Positions 1-7,881 of a stretch of DNA of 64,000 bases are shown one piece after another. This DNA is from Adlercreutzia faecimuris. Lineage in GTDB: Bacteria > Actinomycetota > Coriobacteriia > Coriobacteriales > Eggerthellaceae. The DNA lies in contig NZ_JAJMLW010000004.1 in NCBI RefSeq assembly GCF_022669055.1, forward strand, positions 62,001-126,000. The letters run 5' to 3'. A program made the translations under genes and the position numbers. The stretch's first letter is position 1. Each line of letters begins with the position of its first letter. The notes under the pieces were generated by a model, which did not search any database, had not been told where the DNA came from, and saw nothing but the letters and a program-made list of their open reading frames with translations.

Positions 1-67
1 CGGGTGCCCTCCGGTCGCCTGGGCACCGCTCCAGGTTAGCACAGCTGGGCGCGGTTCCCGGGGAATT

Positions 68-97
68 GGGCCACGGCATCCTCTGGAACCGTGGCCC
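68..97 (-). terminator. hairpin downstream of thrC
   Basis: A perfect 9-bp stem (68-76 with 89-97, loop of 12) lies just past the thrC stop codon in the direction of thrC transcription. No clear T-run follows on that strand, so it may be a weak terminator or a 3'-end stabiliser. Positions 1-67 show no other feature. Confidence 0.4.
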
Positions 98-110
98 TCA
101 GGTGGCGTTC

Positions 111-1685
111 CTAGCGAGTCAGAAAGCCCGCGGCCGCCTCCTTGATGGATTCCACGTCGCCGTCGATCACCGCGGAGAAGCGCACGGGCATCGTGTCCAG
201 CGAGGCCAGGCCGGCGGGGATGGCGCGGCCGCCCGTCTCGCGGGCGATGAGCTCGTTGAGCTGGCAGCCGGTGAGCTTTGCCACGTCGTCGGGCAGCGGG
301 GCGCCGGCGTCTAGGCCGTGGAGGGCGCGGTACACGTTGTCGCCGAACTTGGCCCAGTGGGCCGTGCTGGCGATGAGGACGGGGTTCTCGCCGCGGAGGT
401 TCTGGGCCACGCGGTAGGCTACGGCCGTGTGCGGGTCGAGCAGGTAGTCGTGCTCGTCGAGGGCCTCGCGGATGACGGCCAGGCACTCGTCGTTGTCCAC
501 CGAGTCGGCCGCGAAGTCGGCGCGCACCTTGGCGAAGGTGTCAGCGTCCACGCGGAAGCGGCGCTCCTCGGAGAGGTCGCGCATCCACCCGGCGATGGCC
601 TGGGCGTCGCGGCCCGTCAGCTCGAAGAGCTGACGCTCGAGGTTAGACGAGACGAGGATGTCCATCGACGGGGAGGGGGTGGTGACGAACGGGCGGTCGG
701 AGATGTCGTAGGTGCCCGTGTTGATGAAGTCGGCCAGGACGCGGTTCTCGTTGCTGGCGCACATGAGGGTGCCGATGGGCACGCCCATGGCCTTGGCGTA
801 CCAGGCGGCCAGGATGTTGCCGAAGTTGCCGGTGGGCACGCAGACGTCCAGCTCGGCGCCGGCCTCCAGCTTGCCCTGGGCCACCAGCTCGGCGTAGCTC
901 GATACGTAGTAGACGATCTGGGGCATGAGGCGCCCCCAGTTGATGGAGTTGGCGCTCGAGAGGGCCACGGCGTGCTCGTCGAGGAGCCTGCGCGCGAACG
1001 CGTCGTCGGAGAACGCCCGCTTCACGCCCGTCTGGCAGTCGTCGAAGTTGCCGCGGACACCCCACACCTGCACGTTCGACCCGGTGGTGGTGACCATCTG
1101 CTTGCGCTGGATGTCGCTCACGCCGCCGTCGGGGAAGAGCACGCCGATGCGCACGCCGTCCGCGTCCTTGAAGCCCTCGAGGGCGGCCTTGCCGGTGTCG
1201 CCCGAGGTGGCGACGAGGATGAGGAACTCATGGTCGAGCGCGCCGGCCTCGCGCAGGGCGCTCGCGCTGGCGGAGAAGAACTGGGGCAGGCACTGGAGCG
1301 CCATGTCCTTGAAGGCGCTCGTGGGGCCGTGCCACAGCTCGAGGACGTGGGTCTTGTCGTCCAGCGACGTGATGGGGCAGATGGCCTCGTCGTCGAAGTT
1401 ATCGCCGTAGGAGCGCTCCATGAGGCGGTCGATCTCCTCATCGGGCAGATCGATGCCGAAGGCTCGGTAGACGGCGGCGGCGCGCTGGGCGTAGGGGAGC
1501 GCGGCGAGCCCCGTGATCTGGTCGAGGGAGAGCTGGGGGATGCGCTCGGGCACGTAGAGGCCGCCTCCCTGGGCCAGGCCGTTGACGACGGCCTCGGTGA
1601 AGGGGACGGGTGCCTCGCAGCAGCCGCGCGTGTCGATGTAGAGGTTCTGGCCGGCGGGGGCCTCGCTGGATGCGACGTTTGTCAT
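111..1685 (-). CDS. thrC: threonine synthase
   Basis: This 524-residue enzyme converts O-phosphohomoserine to threonine with PLP in the cytoplasm. The PLP-lysine motif is visible as HGPTSAFKDMALQ, and SGDTGKAALEGF is the phosphate-binding loop of fold-type II PLP enzymes. The N-terminal Y-T/D-TRG region is also family-like. The frame stays open upstream to 1811, but I chose the ATG at 1685 because a GGAAGGAAG ribosome site lies about 8 nt before it and the family similarity starts there. It is divergent from the SGNH hydrolase gene, and no other threonine genes are nearby. Confidence 0.95.
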   Translation of the reverse strand: MTNVASSEAPAGQNLYIDTRGCCEAPVPFTEAVVNGLAQGGGLYVPERIPQLSLDQITGLAALPYAQRAAAVYRAFGIDLPDEEIDRLMERSYGDNFDDEAICPITSLDDKTHVLELWHGPTSAFKDMALQCLPQFFSASASALREAGALDHEFLILVATSGDTGKAALEGFKDADGVRIGVLFPDGGVSDIQRKQMVTTTGSNVQVWGVRGNFDDCQTGVKRAFSDDAFARRLLDEHAVALSSANSINWGRLMPQIVYYVSSYAELVAQGKLEAGAELDVCVPTGNFGNILAAWYAKAMGVPIGTLMCASNENRVLADFINTGTYDISDRPFVTTPSPSMDILVSSNLERQLFELTGRDAQAIAGWMRDLSEERRFRVDADTFAKVRADFAADSVDNDECLAVIREALDEHDYLLDPHTAVAYRVAQNLRGENPVLIASTAHWAKFGDNVYRALHGLDAGAPLPDDVAKLTGCQLNELIARETGGRAIPAGLASLDTMPVRFSAVIDGDVESIKEAAAGFLTR

Positions 1686-1720
1686 GTGGGGTTCTTCCTT
1701 CCCGGGGGCGGACGCGCACA

Positions 1721-1726
1721 AGTATA
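1721..1726 (-). promoter_or_regulatory. -10 element of thrC
   Basis: The reverse complement of these bases is TATACT, a good -10 hexamer about 36 nt upstream of the thrC start. No convincing -35 is visible. Confidence 0.4.
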
Positions 1727-1834
1727 CTATGCTGCCATCCGGGCCGGCTTGCCGCGGGCCCAGGTTCTGAGCAACGCGCGATCGCCCCGCCCGGGCGGCG
1801 CGCCTCCGCACGGCGATCCTGACGGGAGGCCTCT

Positions 1835-2977
1835 ATGGCGCAGCGGTCGTTCTCCATCTTCGGCGACTCCATCTCCACCTTCGAGAGAGTCACCAACCCG
1901 GCGAACCGCATCTACTATAAGGAAGACCTGCGCGCCGCGACCGGCGTGGAGGAGGTCGGCGACACGTGGTGGGCGCAGGTGATAGCGCGCCTCGGCGGCC
2001 GCCTGCTGGCCAACGCGTCGTTCTCCGGCTCGATGGCGGAGGGCGCGGGATTCCCCGCCGGGTGCTCGTCCGAGCGCATCGCCCAGGTGGCGGGGCCGGA
2101 CGGCGAGGCGCCCGACGACATACTGGTGTTCATCGGCATCAACGACTACGGCTGGGCCGGCGCGCGGGCCCAGGCGGCGGCCCGCAGCGAGGCGATGCCG
2201 CGCTGCCCCGAGGCGCTGGCGGTGCCCGAGGGCGCGCCGGGCCCCGCGACCGCCGCGTCGCTGTCCGGGTTCGCCCGCGCCTACGGCGAGATGCTCGCCG
2301 GGCTGCGCGCCGCCTACCCCGCCGCGCGCGTCTGGTGCCTGACGCTGCTCCCCGGCCGCGAGGTCGGCGCCGCAGGGCCCTCCTTCGCCTACCAGCTGCG
2401 GGGCATCGACCTCGACGACTACAACGACGCGATCCGCGCGGCAGCGCGCGCCCACGGCTGCGAGGTGGCCGACATCCGCGCCGCGGGCTTCGATTACGAG
2501 GCCCTCGACGGCACGCATCCCACCAGGCGCGGCATGGCGCAGTTGGCCGAGCTGACCCTCGCCGCGATGAGCGCTCCCGTCCCCAGCGTTTCGCCAGCGG
2601 ATGGGGGAGCGAGCGCGCCTGGTGCCGTAGGTAGCCGCGCGAGCGCGCCGGACGTCGCAGGCAAGACCGCCAACGCGCCGGATGCCGCAGGCGAAGGCGC
2701 GGGTGCGCCGGGCGCCGCAGGCGAGGGTGCGGGCGTGCCGGGTATCGCGGGCGAGGGTGCGGGCGCGCCTGATGTCCCGGCGCCGGTGACGGTCGATGAG
2801 TTCGGCGTGCGGGATGCGGGGCTGAATGTTTCACGTGAAACATTCGTGGCGCTTCCGGCCGACCTGTTCCCCGCTGAGATGCGCTCGCGTCGCCGCTGCA
2901 TGCGTTCCACCTGCTTCGACTGCGAGTTCGCCCGCAGCACGGGCGTCAAGTGGTCCTGCGTCTGCGAGCTGCCCTAA
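1835..2977 (+). CDS. SGNH/GDSL-type hydrolase with repetitive Ala/Gly/Pro tail
   Basis: Residues 1-245 form an SGNH-hydrolase domain. Block I is FGDSIS near the N-terminus with the nucleophilic serine, FIGINDYG is the block with the catalytic Asn, and DGTHPTRRG is the catalytic Asp-x-x-His block. The substrate is probably an acyl or carbohydrate ester, but it cannot be named. No signal peptide is seen. Residues about 250-315 are approximate 10-residue repeats such as GEGAGAPGAA. The tail then reads NVSRETF, encoded by a parS site, and ends in a basic segment with five cysteines. The ATG at 1835 follows a GGGAGG ribosome site. The tail is probably disordered, and the Cys-rich end is unusual for the family. 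Confidence 0.82.
   Translation: MAQRSFSIFGDSISTFERVTNPANRIYYKEDLRAATGVEEVGDTWWAQVIARLGGRLLANASFSGSMAEGAGFPAGCSSERIAQVAGPDGEAPDDILVFIGINDYGWAGARAQAAARSEAMPRCPEALAVPEGAPGPATAASLSGFARAYGEMLAGLRAAYPAARVWCLTLLPGREVGAAGPSFAYQLRGIDLDDYNDAIRAAARAHGCEVADIRAAGFDYEALDGTHPTRRGMAQLAELTLAAMSAPVPSVSPADGGASAPGAVGSRASAPDVAGKTANAPDAAGEGAGAPGAAGEGAGVPGIAGEGAGAPDVPAPVTVDEFGVRDAGLNVSRETFVALPADLFPAEMRSRRRCMRSTCFDCEFARSTGVKWSCVCELP
2827..2842. other. parS site inside the SGNH hydrolase gene
   Basis: TGTTTCACGTGAAACA is an exact match to the canonical bacterial parS palindrome bound by ParB/Spo0J. The flanking AA/TT extends it to a 20-bp palindrome (2825-2844). It is embedded in the coding sequence and read as N-V-S-R-E-T-F. 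Confidence 0.9.
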
Positions 2978-3342
2978 AGCCCTCCTGCCCTCGCCCACGC
3001 GCCTCGCGTCTGCCGCACGCTCGCGCCGGGGCGACCGCCCGTCCCTCCCGGCGCCCGGCGTGTGTCTCGCGCCGGCGTATGCTTGTCGTCTGCCCCGCCC
3101 GCGCGGCGCGTGCCCTGCCCCGCCTGGCGCGTGCTCGCGCGCTCCGCGCCCGCCCGTGCCGCGCTCTGCGACGCCGCGTGCTCGTCGCCTGCGTGCCGCG
3201 CGTTCGATGCATCCTCCTCCCTCTGCCCTTGTGAATTCTCTGTGATCTCCTCATCTAAAAAAGTTATCCAAGGCTTTCATTCTGAGAGAGTTTCCCTTAT
3301 CATACTTTTTGTTATAGAAAGCTAACACTGATGGGAGTTGCG
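2978..3342 (+). promoter_or_regulatory. intergenic region before feoA
   Basis: The first 255 bases are very C-rich, with no convincing gene. From about 3236 the composition drops sharply to AT-rich, which fits a promoter region for the feoA gene. A TATAGA-like -10 lies at about 3314, followed by GCTAACACT. The similar string GTTAACACT lies upstream of feoB at about 4373. A shared metal-regulator operator is possible but unproven. Confidence 0.35.
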
Positions 3343-3738
3343 ATGGAAGGCGTGATGAGGATGGCGGGCGCGGGCTTCGGTCTCGCATCGCTCAAGGCGA
3401 GGCGCGCGGCCGGCGCCAAGTCCAACCCTGGGGCCCTGCCCGACACGGGTGCCATATCTGGCCATGACGCTGCGGCCGGTCTTGGCGCAACCGCCACCGC
3501 GGAGGCCCGCGGGCCGCAGATGCCGCTGACGTTCCTGCGCAGCGGGGACGCGGCGTGCGTCGCGAAGGTGCGCGGACGCGGCGAGGTGCATCACCACCTG
3601 GAGAACCTGGGCTTCGTCGAGGGCGCGCCCGTGCGCGTCGTGAGCGAGCAGGGCGGCAACCTCATCGTCGAGGTCAAGGGCGCCCAGGTGGCGCTCGACC
3701 GCACGGTGGCGTCCAAGATCATCACCGCCGCGGCCTAG
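3343..3738 (+). CDS. feoA: FeoA-domain protein (N-terminally extended)
   Basis: The last 70 residues form a FeoA (SH3-like) domain: a LTFLRSGD start, a central LENLGFVEG segment and a closing VALDRTVASKI strand. FeoA proteins bind or regulate the ferrous-iron transporter FeoB. The roughly 60 N-terminal residues are low-complexity Ala/Gly-rich with no predicted function, making this longer than the usual 75-90 residues. I prefer the ATG at 3343, which has GGGAG 5 nt upstream; an ATG at 3331 is possible. It is the first of two FeoA genes ahead of feoB, and a parS site lies between them. Confidence 0.85.
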   Translation: MEGVMRMAGAGFGLASLKARRAAGAKSNPGALPDTGAISGHDAAAGLGATATAEARGPQMPLTFLRSGDAACVAKVRGRGEVHHHLENLGFVEGAPVRVVSEQGGNLIVEVKGAQVALDRTVASKIITAAA

Positions 3739-3812
3739 CACCGCTTCGCGCGCCGTCCGTGCGGGCGGATTCCGCCCCGGCTCTCCGTCTCGTCTCGTTT
3801 TCCGCGTACGAA

Positions 3813-3828
3813 TGTTTCACGTGAAACA
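3813..3828. other. parS site between the two feoA genes
   Basis: An exact TGTTTCACGTGAAACA palindrome (20-bp palindrome 3811-3830) in the feoA-feoA intergenic region. It is the second perfect site, about 1 kb from the first. Confidence 0.92.
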
Positions 3829-3923
3829 TTTTCGGGCGGGTTCGCCTCGCGAAGGCGCGCAGGTTGATCGCGGCGGTGGGGGTCTCATCGGTAGTTGGCT
3901 AAGCATTGGGAAGGGAAGGTAGC

Positions 3924-4163
3924 ATGAGCGAGATTGAGGGAGCGCGCACGCTGCGCGACGTGCCCGTGGGGCAGTCGGCGGTCGTCCGGCGCCTGGTCGG
4001 TGAGGGCGCGGTGAAGCGCCGCATCATGGACATGGGCATCACGAAGGGCACCGACGTCTACGTACGCAAGGTGGCGCCGCTGGGCGACCCGATCGAGGTG
4101 ACCGTCCGCGGCTTCGAGCTGTCGCTGCGCAAGGACGAGGCTGCCCAGGTGCTCGTGGCCTAG
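3924..4163 (+). CDS. feoA: FeoA-family ferrous iron transport protein
   Basis: A compact 79-residue FeoA protein. The features seen are the opening TLRDVPVGQSAVV, the central RRIMDMGITKGTDV segment and the closing VRGFELSLRKDEAAQV, which is the normal layout of the SH3-like fold. The ATG at 3924 has GGGAAGG upstream; an in-frame ATG at 3906 is less likely. It probably acts with FeoB (4426) at the inner face of the membrane. An intrinsic terminator lies between this gene and feoB, so the two may be only partly co-transcribed. Confidence 0.93.
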   Translation: MSEIEGARTLRDVPVGQSAVVRRLVGEGAVKRRIMDMGITKGTDVYVRKVAPLGDPIEVTVRGFELSLRKDEAAQVLVA

Positions 4164-4328
4164 GGATGTCGCGCGCCTGTACCCCCACGGCTCGTACCCG
4201 GCGCGCTGCCTGGCGTCGCGCTCGCGCCTTACGGCACGCCGCGCGTTTGACGGTTCGCAGCCGGCGCGCTGGCTGGCGCATAATCCCTGCTCAACGTATG
4301 GTTCTTGCACCTTAGCGTCGGGTATCTT

Positions 4329-4352
4329 CCGCGTCTTGGGACGCGGTTTTTT
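4329..4352 (+). terminator. intrinsic terminator between feoA and feoB
   Basis: A 7-bp GC stem (4329-4335 with 4340-4346), loop TTGG, followed by six T's. It lies 74 nt before feoB, so it could end the feoA transcript or attenuate feoB. Confidence 0.7.
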
Positions 4353-4425
4353 CGGAGTAGCAGTTAGTAATGGTTAACACTTCCACGGCGCACCGCCTGA
4401 GAAGGACTGAGAGGAAAGGCGGATC

Positions 4426-6849
4426 ATGGGAATCAGCATCGCGCTTGCCGGCAACCCGAACTGTGGCAAGACGACCATGTTCAACGAGCTCACGGGGGCC
4501 AGCCAGTACGTCGGCAACTGGCCCGGCGTGACCGTCGAGAAGAAGGAGGGCCGCTACACGCGGGACCGGGACGTGACCATCACGGACCTGCCCGGCGTGT
4601 ACTCGCTGTCTCCCTACACGCCGGAGGAGATCGTCACGCGTGACTACCTGCTGAGCGGGCAGCCCGACGTGGTGGTCAACCTGGTGGACGCCACCAACCT
4701 GGAACGCAACCTGTACCTGACCACGCAGATCCTGGACCTGGGCCTGCCGGTGGTCGTCGCGCTCAACATGATGGATCTGGTGCGCAAGAACGGCGACAAG
4801 ATCGACGTCGAGGGGCTCTCGCGCCGCCTGGGCTGCCCCGTCGTCGAGACCACCGCCCTCAAGGGCCAGGGCGTGGAGGCGCTCATCGCGAAGGCGATCG
4901 AGGCCGCCTCCGCGCCGACCCCGTGCGCGTCGTCCGCCGCGCCCTCGTCCGCCCCGGCCGCCTCCGCGCCGACCCCCGCCGCGTCTCCCACCTGCGCCTC
5001 CGCCGCGCCCGCGTCGCCCGCGCTGCGCTTCCCGGGCGCCGTCGAGGACGCGCTCGCCGCTATCGCCGCCATCGTGGGCGACCGCGTCGCGCCGGCCCGG
5101 GCGCGCTGGTTCGCCGTCAAGCTGCTCGAGGACGAGCAGCTCACCGTCGACGCGCTCGACCTGTCCGCCGACGACCTCGCCTGCATCGCCGCCATCCGCG
5201 AGGCGCTCGAGGACGCCGAGGACGACGACGCCGAGTCCATCGTCACCAACGCGCGCTACGACGCCATCGGCGAGGTGTGCGCCGCCTGCGTCGAGCGCTC
5301 GCCCAAGGCGCTGACCACCACGCAGCGGATCGACCGCGTGGTCACCAACCGCGTGCTCGGCCTGCCCCTCTTCATCGCCGTCATGTTCTGCGTGTACTAC
5401 CTGGCCGTCAGCGTGGCGGGCGGCCTGTTCACCGACTGGGCCAACGACGGCCTGTTCGGCGACGGCTGGCTCTACACCGGCACCGAGCAGTACGAGGCGA
5501 CCGTCGCCGACTTCGACGCCGCGCTCGAGACCGCCGAGGGCGTGGCCGCCTTCGAGGCGGGCGCGCTCGTCGAGCCCGACCCGGCCGACTTCGGGCTGTA
5601 CCACGTGGGCATCCCCGTCGTGGTGGGCGGCTGGCTCGATGCCGTCGGCTGCGCCCCGTGGCTCCAGAGCCTCCTCCTCGACGGCATCCTGGCCGGCGTC
5701 GGCGCGGTGCTCGGCTTCGTCCCGCAGCTCATCGTCCTGTTCCTGCTCCTGTCCTTCCTCGAGGGCTGCGGCTACATGGCGCGCGTCGCGTTCATCATGG
5801 ACCGGGTGTTTCGCCGCTTCGGCCTGTCGGGCAAGTCGTTCATCCCCATGCTCATCGCGTCCGGCTGCGGCGTGCCGGCGGTCATGGCCACCAAGACCAT
5901 CGAGAACGAGAAGGACCGCCGCATGACCATCATGACCACCACGATGATCCCCTGCGGCGCCAAGCTGCCCATCATCGCGCTCGTGTTCGGCGCGCTGGCC
6001 GGCGGCGACTACGCGGCCACGTGGTGGGTGGCGCCCCTGTTCTACTTCCTGGGCCTGGCCGCCATCATCATCTCGTGCGTCATGCTGCGCAAGTTCCGCG
6101 CCTTCGCGGGCGAGGCGGCGCCGTTCATCATGGAGCTGCCCCAGTACCACATCCCCACCCTCAAGAACGTGGCGATGGCCACGTGGGAGCGCGTGCGCAG
6201 CTACATCGTGAAGGCCGGCACCATCATCTTCCTCAGCTCGATGGTCATCTGGTTCCTCATGAACTTCGGCGTGTACGAGGGACGGTTCGGCCTGCTCGAC
6301 ACCAGCACGGACGGCTATCTGGGCCACAGCCTGATGGCCGGTCTGGGCGGCGGGCTGGCGTGGCTGTTCGCGCCGCTGGGCTTCGGCAGCTGGGAGGCGA
6401 CGGTCACGTCCCTCACCGGCCTGGTGGCCAAGGAGAACGTCGTGGCCACGGTGGGGATCCTCACGAGCCTCGGCGAGGCCGGCGAGGGCGACCCGGGCAT
6501 GTGGGCCGGCTTCGCGGCCCTGATGGGCGGCAGCTCCGCGGCGATCATGGCCTTCTGCGCCTTCAACCTGCTGTGCGCGCCGTGCTTCGCCGCCATCGGC
6601 ACCATCCGCCGCCAGATGGCGTCGGCCAAGTGGACGTGGGCGACCATCGGCTACCTGACGGGCTTCGCCTGGTGCGTCGGCCTCATGATCTACCAGCTGG
6701 GCGGCCTGGCCCTGGGCGAGGTGGCCCCCAGCGGATGGACGGCGCTGGCGGTCGCGGTGCTGGCGGGGATGCTGTTCCTCGTCTTCCGCCCGGCCCCGGG
6801 CGACCGGGCGCGGAAGGCGTCCGCGGCGGCTGCGGCGCAGGGAGCCTAG
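4426..6849 (+). CDS. feoB: ferrous iron transporter FeoB
   Basis: An 807-residue Fe(II) transporter of the cytoplasmic membrane. The N-terminal G-domain has the G1 loop GNPNCGKTT (residues 9-17), a DLPGVYSLSPYTPEE switch region and the NMMD G4 motif. The C-terminal half holds about eight to ten membrane segments with two Gate-type repeats: FLEGCGYMARVAFIMD and the SGCGVPAVMATKT stretch, then the later GLVAKENVVAT. A low-complexity Ala/Pro/Ser insert (about residues 160-205) separates the G-domain from its helical regulatory part and makes the protein longer than usual. The start ATG has GAGAGGAAAGG upstream. It forms an operon with the small Cys-rich gene starting 1 nt after its stop. Confidence 0.97.
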   Translation: MGISIALAGNPNCGKTTMFNELTGASQYVGNWPGVTVEKKEGRYTRDRDVTITDLPGVYSLSPYTPEEIVTRDYLLSGQPDVVVNLVDATNLERNLYLTTQILDLGLPVVVALNMMDLVRKNGDKIDVEGLSRRLGCPVVETTALKGQGVEALIAKAIEAASAPTPCASSAAPSSAPAASAPTPAASPTCASAAPASPALRFPGAVEDALAAIAAIVGDRVAPARARWFAVKLLEDEQLTVDALDLSADDLACIAAIREALEDAEDDDAESIVTNARYDAIGEVCAACVERSPKALTTTQRIDRVVTNRVLGLPLFIAVMFCVYYLAVSVAGGLFTDWANDGLFGDGWLYTGTEQYEATVADFDAALETAEGVAAFEAGALVEPDPADFGLYHVGIPVVVGGWLDAVGCAPWLQSLLLDGILAGVGAVLGFVPQLIVLFLLLSFLEGCGYMARVAFIMDRVFRRFGLSGKSFIPMLIASGCGVPAVMATKTIENEKDRRMTIMTTTMIPCGAKLPIIALVFGALAGGDYAATWWVAPLFYFLGLAAIIISCVMLRKFRAFAGEAAPFIMELPQYHIPTLKNVAMATWERVRSYIVKAGTIIFLSSMVIWFLMNFGVYEGRFGLLDTSTDGYLGHSLMAGLGGGLAWLFAPLGFGSWEATVTSLTGLVAKENVVATVGILTSLGEAGEGDPGMWAGFAALMGGSSAAIMAFCAFNLLCAPCFAAIGTIRRQMASAKWTWATIGYLTGFAWCVGLMIYQLGGLALGEVAPSGWTALAVAVLAGMLFLVFRPAPGDRARKASAAAAAQGA

Positions 6850-6850
6850 G

Positions 6851-7123
6851 ATGGCGGAGCTCACCCTCACCCCGGCCACCGTGCTGCTGCTGGCGGCCGT
6901 CGCCGCTTGGGCCGTGTGGGCCGTGCGGCGCCTGACGCGCCGGGGGCTCTGCGACTGCCACGACCACGGCGGCGGCCGCGCGGGATGCGCGGGATGCGCG
7001 GGCTGCCCCGCGGCGTCGGGCCGCAGCGGCGCGGCGGCGCCGGCGAGCTGCCCGGCGGCCTGCCGGGTCGCGCTGGATTCCGCCGCCCTGACCGGCGGCA
7101 ACGCCGGCGAGCAGCCCCGGTAA
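6851..7123 (+). CDS. small Cys-rich FeoB-associated membrane protein
   Basis: A 90-residue protein beginning one base after the feoB stop. One N-terminal membrane helix (about residues 8-26) is followed by a short tail with seven cysteines and two histidines (CDCHDH, then CAGCAGC, then two more Cys). This layout is that of the FeoB-associated Cys-rich membrane proteins often found at the end of feo operons. A metal-handling or FeoC-like role is inferred from position and cysteine content, not shown. Confidence 0.8.
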   Translation: MAELTLTPATVLLLAAVAAWAVWAVRRLTRRGLCDCHDHGGGRAGCAGCAGCPAASGRSGAAAPASCPAACRVALDSAALTGGNAGEQPR

Positions 7124-7152
7124 CCCTTCCCTGGTGCGGGCTTCAGCTGTGT

Positions 7153-7158
7153 TACTAT
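7153..7158 (+). promoter_or_regulatory. -10 element of the DtxR-family regulator gene
   Basis: TACTAT lies 30 nt upstream of the GTG start, giving the regulator its own promoter in addition to read-through from feoB. Confidence 0.4.
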
Positions 7159-7187
7159 AGCCCGTACCAAAGGAAGGGAGGGGTGCG

Positions 7188-7568
7188 GTGGAGAAGATGT
7201 CCATGTCCCACGAGGACTACCTCGAAGCCATGGTCATGTTGGGGGCCTCGCCGGAGAAACCCATCCGATCCGTCGACGTCGCCACCAAGATGGGCGTGTC
7301 GAAGGCGTCGGTCAACAAGGCCATGTCGGTGCTGAAGGAGAAGGGGTTCGCGGAGCAGCCGTACTACGGCGACATCACGCTGACGGAGCGGGGCTACGAG
7401 TATGGCTCGTCGGTGCTGGATCGCCACAACCTGCTGTTCCAGTTCCTGCACAAGGCCCTCGGCATCCCCGAGGAGCGGGCCGACCACGAGGCGTGCCTCA
7501 TGGAGCACGCCATCAGCGACGAGTCCTTCGAGAGGTGGTCCGCCTACATCAAGGGGCTCGACTTGTAG
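7188..7568 (+). CDS. DtxR/MntR-family metal-dependent transcriptional regulator
   Basis: A 126-residue regulator. Residues 5-65 are a winged helix-turn-helix (SVDVATKMGVSKASVNKAM is the recognition region) and the rest is the metal-binding dimerisation domain, with the DHEACLMEHAIS motif supplying Glu, Cys, Glu and His ligands typical of the family. There is no C-terminal SH3 domain, so it is an MntR-length protein. The start is GTG after an AGGAAGGGAGG ribosome site; an ATG at 7197 is also possible. Its place behind feoB suggests it represses the feo genes when Fe(II) is sufficient, but Mn cannot be excluded. Confidence 0.88.
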   Translation: MEKMSMSHEDYLEAMVMLGASPEKPIRSVDVATKMGVSKASVNKAMSVLKEKGFAEQPYYGDITLTERGYEYGSSVLDRHNLLFQFLHKALGIPEERADHEACLMEHAISDESFERWSAYIKGLDL

Positions 7569-7596
7569 CGCCGCCAGCAGGCCGCGAGGACGCTCA

Positions 7597-7634
7597 GGCG
7601 CCCGGCTCCGCACACGCGGGGCCGGGCGCCTTCT
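7597..7634 (+). terminator. intrinsic terminator after the DtxR-family gene
   Basis: A perfect 10-bp stem, GGCGCCCGGC (7597-7606) with 7621-7630, followed by TTCT. The rest of the gap up to 7881 shows no gene; a run of GC-rich sequence leads into the next promoter. Confidence 0.65.
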
Positions 7635-7881
7635 GCGTTGGAGGGGGAGGGAAACCTGCCATCGCCCGCCAAAAATCGGCTCGAAAGCTGTCCGCGCGGG
7701 CCGCCCCGCGCCTCGAGCGCCGCGCGGTGGGCGGCGGGCGGCCGCGGGGCTGGGGGTGCCGTCGGGCTTGTCTGTTTCGTGACGGCGTTGAGGGGGCGCG
7801 GGGGCGTGTGGTATCCTGCTGGCTAGCTTCTCGCATACCCGAAGAACCAACGCACCCCATGCTTGAAGGAGCTCATCGGCA

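Noticed and set aside
2827-3828. Replication origin in the window
   Set aside because: parS sites are present, but there is no dnaA gene and no cluster of DnaA boxes with an AT-rich unwinding region.
4312-7170. Long open frame antisense to feoB
   Set aside because: It is a GC-driven shadow: the plus strand encodes a full FeoB with all motifs, and the antisense product has no family features.
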